Assembly: GCA_004835665.1 (NCBI GenBank)
Contig: RBKR01000012.1
Location: forward strand, 186,001-250,000
Length of the DNA: 64,000 bases
Direction of reading: 5' to 3'
Source: Phoma sp. XZ068
Lineage: Eukaryota; Ascomycota; Dothideomycetes; Pleosporales; Didymellaceae
Every line of letters begins with the position of its first letter. Position 1 is the stretch's first letter. The notes beneath the pieces are model-generated. The model had not been told where the DNA came from, did not search any database, and was given only the letters and a program-made list of their open reading frames with translations. A program made the position numbers and the translations under genes. Of this stretch, positions 55,657-64,000 are shown one piece after another.

Positions 55657-57762
55657 TCACACGTCCCTCCCTTCACCATCGCCACGCCTTCTCCTGAACA
55701 TCCCTCTCACACGCGTGAATCTTCCCGGCCCTAATTCTTTCTCGGCTTCTTCCCCAGCAGCCCCCCTCCGCGAGAACCGCATGCGCGTTTGCATATTCTC
55801 ATCCCCATCTACCCCCTTTCTAGCGTCGAACTTGCGTCGCCACTGCCCCCATTCGTCCCGCGCTCGTTGCACAGAGACTAGGGCTCCGTATCGTGTCGAG
55901 AAGAACCCGATGACGAAGAATATTGGGAGACAGACTGCGGCTAGGGTGATGTAGAAGGGGTGCATCGAGGACGGGTGGGCGGGCATGTTGGTCATGCCGA
56001 AGATGGAGGTTACGAATGTGAGGGGCTGGGTGGTGTTAGACCGAGGGGATCGATATGGTTTGGGTGTTATGGTGTGGGTGTTATGGTGTGGGTGTTATGG
56101 TGTGGGTGTTATGGTGTGGGTGTTATGGTGTGGGTGTTATGGTGTGGGTGTTATGGTGTGGGTGTTATGGTGTGGATGTTATGCAGTTGTGCTGCGCAAG
56201 ATATATACATACCATGAAGAGCAAGTTCACGATCGTAAGAAGTTTGACATTCTCGCCCAGCTGAACAGACTTCCGCGACTCTTGCACGCTCGTGCCAGCG
56301 AACAAAAGTTCCTGCATGGGCGCGATGCTGCGCTGCAGCTCCTGGTTTTGTGAGCTCACATGCGCAAGGTTTTGTATTGTCACTTCGAAATTCAGTTTGA
56401 GGACCTTCAGGCGGTCCTTCCACAGTCGATTGCGGCGCGAGTCGTCATATAGCGGCCAGAGAGCTTTGCTGTCGCCAGTCCAAACCGGGTCTGAGAACGA
56501 GGCACGGTACATTTGTATCATGGAGTTGATGTTTTCGTTGATGTTTTCCAGCGCTTGATGGGCGTAGAAGTAGCGCCGTGTCCAGGTATAATCGCCGTCT
56601 TCAAAGAGCCGCTCCTGCTGCAAGTTGTCGTCGAAGATGAAATCCTCGGGCATGCCAACCAAGAAGCTAAGCTGTTTGTATATGGCCGTGTAACGCTTTT
56701 CTGCATCACGGTATGCTGATAGAACTGCATGCAGGAATGCTTCCACACCGTTGAGGAACCGATGGCCCGACTCGAACGTGTAGAAGTGATCTTTCGCAGG
56801 AGTGGAATGCCAATCGGGAAAGCATTCGAGTTGAAGTACTTGGTATGGCGACCATACGTCGTCCACATAGCCGTCAGCAGCCCAGGTGCCATTTCTATGA
56901 CGAACGAGACGGGGATTGTCGTCGAGCAGGGCCAGGACAATGACGGCTCCACACCGACTTAGAGTCATTTGGTTGCGGTATGAGCTGCTGCCTGTATCAG
57001 AACTTTGCCACGACATTGGTTTGCAGTCTACTCCGATAACGGTGTAGTACTCGAGGTTGAACACGAATGTTCGTTGTTTGGGATCAGTAGAGAAGCGACG
57101 ATACATGTGCGCAGATGAAGTCCTTGTGCTAACCAATAAGTGAAATAGATGGTCCATGTCAAAAGTGTGGTTCAACGCCAGGTGCAGTGCCGCAAAGAGA
57201 ATAGGCGATGGTTCTCGAGCAACTCTATTTCAGTTTAGATATGCAGGTTGGCGAAAAGTCATCTTGTAACATACGTTATGCGTCCAACGCTGGGCTCTTC
57301 AGGGTCCTTCTTGTTCAGCTCTTTGATCATGTGCCAGTTTTCTGTGGCCTTGGACATTGTGTGGTCTGCGTTAATTTCAACGAGATCCGGCACACCGCTT
57401 TGGCCAACATTGTACACTTGGAAATGCGAGTAGTGGCTTCGGTCGTCGGCGGGACCTGGACCGAAATGAAAGAGATAAGGTCGTTTTGCAAATCGGTATG
57501 TGTCGAGCAGCGGTGCTAGTATTTTCCTACCCTCTGGGGTCCAGGGATACCCTCTCAGATGCGCGCGTAGATGCTCGTAATCAAAACTACCATAAAGCAG
57601 TTCGCCTTGTATGGTAGGTACATTGTCTTCATCGTCACTACTCTCGATTTCATTTATAGATCCACGAGCCGGGGTGACGTTATCACTTGTAGCATGTTCT
57701 GGAGGAGCATACAGACTTGCATTATCGGTAGGCTCAACGTTTCCGGGTATCTGTTCAGGCAT
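55657..57762 (-). CDS. CorA-like membrane transporter
   Basis: Minus-strand exons 57762-57275, 57224-56213 and 56025-55657 give 622 residues. The long soluble N-terminal domain ends in the helix LGENVKLLTIVNLLFM; across the second intron this joins PLTFVTSIFGMTNMPAHP, which carries the pore-end motif GM(T)N of CorA transporters in a relaxed form. The last membrane helix is ITLAAVCLPIFFVIGFF. The first splice joins SVGRIT to VAREPSPILFAALHLAL, as in fungal CorA-like proteins. Classical CorA moves magnesium; this fungal branch is of uncertain ion preference. The second intron (56026-56212, 187 bp) is filled with a 14-bp tandem repeat. No coding breaks seen. Confidence 0.82.
56048..56187. repeat. 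14-bp minisatellite inside a CorA-like gene intron
   Basis: The unit GGGTGTTATGGTGT is repeated from 56062 with starts every 14 bases (56076, 56090, 56104, 56118, 56132, 56146, 56160); a degenerate copy follows at 56174 and a partial one precedes. Because 14 is not a multiple of 3, it makes long meaningless repeated open frames on the plus strand. Confidence 0.92.
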
Positions 57763-58016
57763 GGTGGTGTGTTCAACGTCGATGATAGTATTGCAAATGA
57801 TGTAGATGTGACGATTGACGCCGACCGCAGGCTGCGAAAGAAGAGTGTTACAAGGCTGAGAATGCACGCAGCCTGCGTCTCGACTGAAGTCCAGATGCAG
57901 TATCGTAAGCGAACGCTAATCTGAAGCGCAAGGCCAGCCACTTTGATTGTCGGTGGTACTCGTGGTTTAAGAGAACACATATCTCATGCTCAGACTGTTT
58001 ATCCTAACGATAGGAA
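57763..58016. other. short intergenic region
   Basis: Between two minus-strand genes; no gene of its own supported. Confidence 0.35.
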
Positions 58017-58745
58017 TCACACCTCACCCTCAACCTCCTCCACATCTGGTATTCTGTTCAGCTTCACATCGGTGAACTCCGCTACTACCTTCACAGCCTT
58101 CATCAAAGCCTTCACGTCCTCCTTACTCATACCGACTCTTAGAGCTCCTCGAATATGCCATCTGGTTTCCAACTTCAAGTTTTGAATCATGATCCCAGCA
58201 AGGACAAGGACCTCTGTATCCCAGTCGTCTAGTACCTGTCGATCGGAGAGGTACAGCCCGTACGTGATTTCTGTCGAGATCCAACGGAAGTCTTTGTGCG
58301 CGTCAAACAGGGAAAGCGTGTCATCTGTGTTGCCGGCGTAGATCTTTTTCAACCAGTTTGCGCCTCGGTCGTGGTTCGCCGAGTCGGCAGCCCAGTCTTG
58401 GCGCGTGAAGGTGTAGTCGCGATCTTCAGGGCGCTCAACTTTGCTGATAGCAAGGATGGCTTCTAGGGGTTTGCATACGCCGATGATGGGGGTTAACTTA
58501 ACGAGGCCTTCGCGTAGGCGGCGAACTAGCGCTTGTCGGGATGACGGTGATTGGAAGGCGGGTTGGCTGATGATGTGGAGGTATAGTTGGTCTGCGAACT
58601 CGGGTTCTGTACCGCCAACTAAGGCGGCAAGAGTTACCAAATACCATCTTTCGGCGCCGAGGTTGGTGTTGGCGAAGTTTTCTTCGAGGGAGGTGAAGAG
58701 TGTGGCGAGGTCCTGACGGATTTGGGGGTTATGAACGGAAGCCAT
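58017..58745 (-). CDS. CMD/AhpD-like protein (carboxymuconolactone decarboxylase superfamily)
   Basis: Minus strand; ATG 58745 (MASVHNPQIRQDLATLF) begins the recognisable part, 242 residues. The open frame extends upstream to ATG 58964 with an Arg/Ser-rich, acid-poor sequence that could be a mitochondrial presequence or just leader. The all-helical fold is suggested by LEAILAISKVE and the end LETRWHIRGALRVGMSKEDVKALMKAV, the motif typical of CMD-like proteins. The paired catalytic Cys of AhpD (CxxC) is not visible, so peroxidase activity is unlikely. Role unknown. Fungal proteins of this type are often predicted mitochondrial. A long start is therefore not excluded. Confidence 0.75.
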   Translation of the reverse strand: MASVHNPQIRQDLATLFTSLEENFANTNLGAERWYLVTLAALVGGTEPEFADQLYLHIISQPAFQSPSSRQALVRRLREGLVKLTPIIGVCKPLEAILAISKVERPEDRDYTFTRQDWAADSANHDRGANWLKKIYAGNTDDTLSLFDAHKDFRWISTEITYGLYLSDRQVLDDWDTEVLVLAGIMIQNLKLETRWHIRGALRVGMSKEDVKALMKAVKVVAEFTDVKLNRIPDVEEVEGEV

Positions 58746-60530
58746 AGCTGAGTAGAACCTTTTTGATTTGTTTCCAGAATACCCAAGCTCTTTCTTATGT
58801 CTAGTTCTATGCCAGGCGAATAAACAAACGTTTCTCTGAGGGTTGTGGCTTATTTGGCGAGTTTGTATTGATGGTGTATTTCTCCACGATGCAGACTTCC
58901 GATTTCGTAAACTACAATGTGAAATACGGCATGCCGCGTTACCAATTCGCACAATGTTGGTCATGTCAATGGCATGATTGAGATCATGGAAGGTGTCGTT
59001 AACAGATGAAGCCGAAGCCGGCGTGCTTAGTCAGGAAACGCGTCAGGGTAAGATCTCCACATCTCCAACTTCATGCATCATGTCTCATTCGTTGTGTCTT
59101 CAACACATCATGACACCAGATGGGTACCTATAGCATCGCAAAATACTTTCAGTCAGTGGCAAGGTCACTCCCATGCTGCTTAACAGTGAGGTCTTCACAA
59201 TGTGCCATCTGTTGTACGCGTTGTGTCAGCTTGGTATGTCCAGTGGCTATCACTCGACCAACGTACTGAGCTCAAACTCAAGCTATTCTTCTCTGGTGCC
59301 CATATTATCACGTCAGGTATCACTTTGACTCTCTTCGTCCTCACCTGAGGCTAGTCCATGGACAGCACAGCGACAATCGTGGGACATTCTGAGCAGCACT
59401 CGAGCAAGCAAAATTGACAAAGTGAACCCCATCACACACTCTGCCATTCTAAGACAAACATTTTCGATGAACATATTCCAAAAGTATTGCCATGGTTTCT
59501 ATGAATTACATGACGTGGTACGGCTTGTTGATTGGGAATTGGCGAAGAATAGCCTGATGCAACTTCCAATACGAAGGCGCATGTCGGGTCTGTTGCAGAA
59601 CTTTGGCCTGTCAATTTCCTCTCAAAGATATTCGCGCAACGGCAGTTACAGAACAGCCTGCTCCGAGGTTGACATGATTGAGACCACCTACGGCTGCGCT
59701 GCATTGTTCTGCAACATAGCGGAGGCGATTCCCCACACTTCCAACTTCTCTGATACTTTAACAGCTATACTTCAGAACTTGGAACTATCTTTTTTTCTGC
59801 GCTAGTGTTCATGCTGAGAGATGGAGCGGCACCAGAGCAATACTTCGTGAGCTTTGTGAGAACAACCGACGTGCCATGACGCTGTCGGGACTTGCTATGG
59901 AAGTTTTCTAGGCTTATATGGCTTGTAAAGCATTGGGTATGTCATCGTAGCTCGTACACAATGCAAGAAATGGCATTCTATTGCAGCTCGCATTGCAAAG
60001 GGGTAATGGTATCGAGAGTAAATAAACTATGAAGGTAACGACGCTGATTTTAGGTACCAAGGCTAATGGCCGTAGAGCATCGTGCATTTTCTGGCGTTCT
60101 ATGGTGCTAAATTTAAGTTTTGATTGGCGTTGCTGGCGGCAACGTCCACTAGGAACTAGGATCGCTTCTTATCAGATCTCTAGGACGGGCTTCCATAAAG
60201 TAAATGTCATCCACGCATGGTTTTCTTAGCATTGTGTACCAGATTCTAGAAGCTTTCACCGACACTGTATCTGCGGCATAGATGTACTGTTCATTAACGA
60301 TAGACATACGTGAAGCATTGTGACATTCTCCTCTTCACCTCCGTGTCTGCCTAATTAAAACTTTCCACTCACCTGCTTGAATCATTTGACTTGCAATTTC
60401 CTTGGCCAGTTGTCGTTACAGAAGCAAGCCCAGCGACCATAACCTAATTACACCCTCAGCACACCTTCGACTTTCATATACAGTTCGTGCCTTGCCCACA
60501 CAATCAAGCAAAGGTACACAACCAGTGCAG
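58746..60530. other. gene-poor stretch
   Basis: About 1.8 kb. A 127-codon open frame at 59422-59805 (plus) has no motif and an ordinary composition; I do not call it a gene. The rest holds nothing I recognise. Confidence 0.4.
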
Positions 60531-62471
60531 ATGAGCATTAAATGTCAAAAAAAACCCACACGCAAGATGATAAGGCCGCAGAAGCCTTTCGGGATCATCA
60601 AGAGGCGCAAGACAACAATTTTGTATAGTCGAAGGGATCATATGTTGACCAGTCAACAAACCTTATGGGCTCACTCCCTTTCTCTGTCGCTGTCCGGATG
60701 GCGCACCCGACAAGAGTTCCTCAAATCTCAGCTTGAATTGCATCTAATGGCTGAAGCTGATCGGGAAACCAAGGAAGAGGCTCAACATATTGCTATTCAG
60801 ACTCAAAAAGATGAATTTGAAGCAATCCTCCAGGCCGAAGTAGCGCGAAAGCACGATATAGAAGCTACTTTGTGGTCAAACAAGGCTTCAATGATGCATC
60901 AAGCACACACGAAGAAACGGGAGGTACTGGGTTGGGATGAACAAAAGCAGACTTACATCTATGGCAGCCAGCTGGATGTACATCGTTCCGTTGATGAGGT
61001 CGAAGACAAGAAAGCTGAAAGCAATGACAACGAACATCATAGCCACACAAGCCAAGAAGACCTGGAGGATGAAATCCCAGCACCTCCAATACTACCTCAA
61101 CGTCAGCCAATGCCAATGTTGCAATCAGCACCGGCTGGTGACTGGAGAGTTAAAGCCCAAAACGGTATCTCGAAGAAGAAGCTTTCAATCACAAAGGGCT
61201 GGAGCGCAGTGACTTGGAATCAAAAGTCCAATGTTCAGGAGCGCCTTTTGTTGCTGGAAAACGATGGATATGACATCGCTACCTTACAAGATCGGAAAAC
61301 CACGAGTGAAGAAATCACCGCCACCATACTCGAATGTGCAGCTGCGCAGCAACAGCTTAACACCACAGAAGCGCCGCCGATGCAGTGGTCTGCTGGACTA
61401 GAGACACAGCGAGTTGGACCTCAGAGCTCACCGCCAGCATTGCTTGATGCTGAATCCAAGCAATTACCATCATTACCAGCGCCCTCAGCTCCAATATTAC
61501 CAGAGCATAGCCCCTTACCAGGAACTCTATCAACAACAGAAATTCTGACACAATATCCCCCACAGCATGTACTGGTACACGCAGAAGCGGCTGAAGAAAC
61601 TTTCGTCATCGAGGATAGAACACAGCCGTTTAATTTCGATAAACCCTACCAGCCCCAAGCATCCCCCGGGCTAAAGCGCAAACGACAAGCAGACCCAGAT
61701 GATCTTCAAGATGCAGCAATTAACTCTCCTAATGACTTCAAAAGACGCAAGATGGGGCGCCTTGCGGAGGACGAGCTTCGCTTGCAAGCTTTGCAAGCGA
61801 TCAGACAAAATGCACTTCGCCGCGTCTTTCGTCCCGCGCGGTCAATTTGCCGAACATCTTCTCCGTCTTCAAGGGTCACCTTCTCTGCTGTATTGCTGTC
61901 GACTGATAATACGAACGAAAAGACGTCTGTTTCCAGTTCTAACTATATGTACCCTAACCAGCCTGGCGGTCAAGCTGCCGACGGATCCCTCACTATAGCC
62001 TCGCGAGGTTACGAAAAAATTGTGAGCGAACTGCGCTTCCTGACTAACACGAATGACGAAGCTCAGGATATAACCATCTATGATCCAGACTACGACGAGG
62101 AACTGGCTTGTACTCCTTTGAGCGTAAAGGATCATATCAAGCAGGAATCGCTCGAACTCAAACGCCAAAAGTCAAGCATTACCATTCTCGAAGATGAAAA
62201 AGGCCGTCAGGTGTTCCAGGGCGATACACAGACGATGGCAGAGTTGTTCAAGAGGTTTCGAGAAAGTGAACTCCTTCACCTTGTCGACTGGGAATGGGAG
62301 GGTTTGCGGTTGAGCAAGTCCAATGGCCTACTGTGGTCGCTGAGCCCTGAAACCCAAAGTACTTTAATGAATGTTGAATATCGACTCAGGCAATCCGCAA
62401 AAGAAGGGGGAGCAGAGATCTGCGTGGATAGGCTAGAAGATAGAGCACGGGATCGTTCCGATGGCAAGTAA
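60531..62471 (+). CDS. large charged protein of unknown function
   Basis: Single open frame; ATG 60531 (MSIKCQKKPTRKM) is the first good start, giving 646 residues. The frame is open further upstream without an ATG. Residues about 60-140 look helical and charged (HLMAEADRETKEEAQ, FEAILQAEVARKHDIEATLW). A Pro-rich middle is followed by a likely nuclear signal (GLKRKRQADPDD, then DFKRRKMGR). The C-terminal part, from QVFQGDTQTMAELFKRFRESELLHLVDWEW, looks globular. I recognise no family. Nuclear location is inferred from the basic clusters. An intron near the 5' end (around 60620) is possible but not needed. Confidence 0.6.
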   Translation: MSIKCQKKPTRKMIRPQKPFGIIKRRKTTILYSRRDHMLTSQQTLWAHSLSLSLSGWRTRQEFLKSQLELHLMAEADRETKEEAQHIAIQTQKDEFEAILQAEVARKHDIEATLWSNKASMMHQAHTKKREVLGWDEQKQTYIYGSQLDVHRSVDEVEDKKAESNDNEHHSHTSQEDLEDEIPAPPILPQRQPMPMLQSAPAGDWRVKAQNGISKKKLSITKGWSAVTWNQKSNVQERLLLLENDGYDIATLQDRKTTSEEITATILECAAAQQQLNTTEAPPMQWSAGLETQRVGPQSSPPALLDAESKQLPSLPAPSAPILPEHSPLPGTLSTTEILTQYPPQHVLVHAEAAEETFVIEDRTQPFNFDKPYQPQASPGLKRKRQADPDDLQDAAINSPNDFKRRKMGRLAEDELRLQALQAIRQNALRRVFRPARSICRTSSPSSRVTFSAVLLSTDNTNEKTSVSSSNYMYPNQPGGQAADGSLTIASRGYEKIVSELRFLTNTNDEAQDITIYDPDYDEELACTPLSVKDHIKQESLELKRQKSSITILEDEKGRQVFQGDTQTMAELFKRFRESELLHLVDWEWEGLRLSKSNGLLWSLSPETQSTLMNVEYRLRQSAKEGGAEICVDRLEDRARDRSDGK

Positions 62472-63451
62472 ATGCACTTCGACTAGTTATTAGTGTCAGT
62501 TACATACAACATCATGAAAACTAGAAATCTCAACATCCTTTAGGGACCAGTACTGCGTTATGTGGTTGCATCGCTTGATCGTTGCTCAACAGGCAGAGAT
62601 AATGAATCTCGTACGCTGTGGCGATCGCTATAGGCTTGCTAAGGTTGAGTGAGAAGCAAACTAAAGATACCCTGAGAAGCGAAAGTAGTGTCTAGCTAAT
62701 TTGTGGAGGTGAGAACCAACCAGGAAGTCCAATGATGCAAAGTTGTGTTGCACAGCTCTGTTTGAGGTTGTGTGCAGTTTTTCTATCCATGCACTGCTGC
62801 TTTTCATCGCTGACACTGCTGTCGCATTCGAATTTGCTCTCGGCCATAATTAATTGCGCATTCGATAATAAATGAGTATGCCGTATTCACTATTGAACAC
62901 ATCCAAGGTCGTGGCGAGTGTTGGCATCACAAGCAATCCGGTTGATGTCAAGAATTCGGGCTCAAAGTCTTGTACACCTGTCGGAGATATCAAAACGTCT
63001 TGTGGGGCAAGTGGCTAGCAACATAAACCTAGGCGATGGCGTGCTGGACACACCATCCCAACCATCGTAACATTTTGACAACTGCTACTTACCTGAGATA
63101 TACTTTTAGTCTGTCTCATACCTTCCAAAGTTGCGTACCGAAAGCTTTGGATTGGCTGCACTGGCCTTGGCTGACATGTCCTGTTCTTTCATTCGCGTGT
63201 TGGTGCAAGCCCGTAGCAGCCACACCAGGGTACGTTGCATGAGCTACGCAACCCCAAAGAACTCTGGGCGTTGCTTAAAGTAGTCTTATGCGGGCTTGAT
63301 GAGCACGACAGAGCAGTGCGTGTATTGCAACATGTCCAAAATTTCCGCCCTCACTGCGTGCCTGAACGTGTGCCCGATATGCCGAAACTGCATATAAGTC
63401 TCGATCCGAGACTTTGTCTTTGCCAGTACAGCTCTTTGAAATCAATCCAAG
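62472..63451. other. intergenic
   Basis: No gene supported. It should contain the promoter of the MFS gene at the right edge. Confidence 0.4.
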
Positions 63452-64000
63452 ATGGTTCGTGAAGCCGGCAGCGACCGCGACTCGGACATCGAGCATACAA
63501 CGATTGATCCGGTCTCGAAACAGATCGTTTCTGAGTACCCCAGCTCCGACGACGTCTCGAAGACATTGAAGAAACCGGAATACAACAACAGAGATGCTTT
63601 CATCGGTGGTGGCTCTCTTGAATCATATGAGCCAATTGCGGAATATGAGGGTCGGCACCGCTACGACCCTAAGGCCCAGTGGACGGAGGCAGAAGAGAAG
63701 AAGCTCGTGAGGAAACTGGACTACCGCATCTGTTCCTGGGTGTGTCTGATGTTCTTTGGTAAGTGATGAGATACCATATCCAGAACATGCTCGCTGACTC
63801 AATGCAAGCGTTGCAACTTGATAGAGGCAACATCTCACAAGCGCTTTCGGATAACATGCTGAAGGACTTGGGCTTGTCAACAAACCAGTACAACTACGGC
63901 ATGATGATCTTCTATCTGTGCTTCCTGTCTGCAGAGGTCCCATCGCAGATGATCTCGAAGAAGCTTGGCCCTGATGTCTGGATACCCATCCAGATGGTCA
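63452..64000 (+). CDS. MFS anion:cation symporter (Dal5-like), 3' end outside the window
   Basis: Exon 1 is 63452-63758 and exon 2 begins at 63809 and runs off the window. A cytoplasmic N-terminus of about 85 residues ends in EEKKLVRKLDYRI, a motif usual before the first helix in this group. The splice joins SWVCLMFFALQLDRGNISQALSDNM, the classic first segment and D-R-G-N loop of Dal5/Tna1/Seo1 permeases. MMIFYLCFLSAEVPSQMISKKLGP is the second segment. Members import allantoate, nicotinate, pantothenate or other organic anions. Which substrate applies cannot be told. The intron is 50 bp with GTAAGT and GCAAG. Confidence 0.85.

Noticed and set aside
55960..56353. Long plus-strand open frames with a repeated Gly-Val-Trp-Cys pattern
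   Set aside because: They are made by the 14-bp minisatellite, which stays open in all three frames, and they lie in an intron of the CorA-like gene.
59422..59805. A 127-codon plus-strand open frame as a gene
   Set aside because: No motif, no signal peptide and no convincing context; length alone is not enough in a gene-poor stretch.

Overview
The window is nuclear DNA of a filamentous ascomycete. Genes are broken by 50-100 bp GT-AG introns, and many families are typical of Pezizomycotina: Clr5, HET, bZIP with DUF3425, Zn2Cys6, SUR7/PalI and SAT4-type rhodopsin-like proteins. A Dothideomycete is my best guess; this is inference from family content, not a proven assignment. I recognise no rRNA, tRNA or CRISPR. 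Exons were joined by hand from splice signals and frame continuity.

Left third (1 to about 20.7 kb): few genes, AT-rich islands and many decayed genes. Intact or near-intact are a Clr5-domain protein cut by the left edge, a small ankyrin-like protein, DNA topoisomerase III, a SUR7/PalI membrane protein and a secreted Cu/Zn superoxide dismutase. Between them lie broken copies of a secreted protein, an unknown gene, a DUF3435 tyrosine recombinase, two HET genes lying back to back, a bZIP regulator and a short-chain dehydrogenase. Many stops can be explained by C-to-T or G-to-A changes, as left by RIP or by cytosine deamination.

Middle (21.2 to 37.9 kb): seven consecutive plus-strand genes, then one minus-strand gene. 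They are a medium-chain dehydrogenase/reductase, a glutathione S-transferase, an NmrA-like reductase, a Gal80-like Gfo/Idh/MocA oxidoreductase, a 14-TM MFS exporter, a second NmrA/isoflavone-reductase-like protein, a Zn2Cys6 regulator and a BAHD-type acyltransferase. This looks like a tailoring or detoxification cluster with its own regulator and exporter but no PKS, NRPS or terpene synthase in view.

Right part (40.7 to 64 kb): ordinary gene-dense sequence. It holds a 2OG-Fe(II)-oxygenase-like protein, two unknown membrane proteins, a Cys-rich/coiled-coil protein, a secretory-pathway glutaredoxin, a PhyH dioxygenase, a rhodopsin-like membrane protein, a GMC oxidoreductase, a Cys-rich single-pass surface protein, a CorA-like transporter with a 14-bp minisatellite in an intron, a CMD/AhpD-like protein, a large unknown protein and the start of a Dal5-type MFS permease cut by the right edge.
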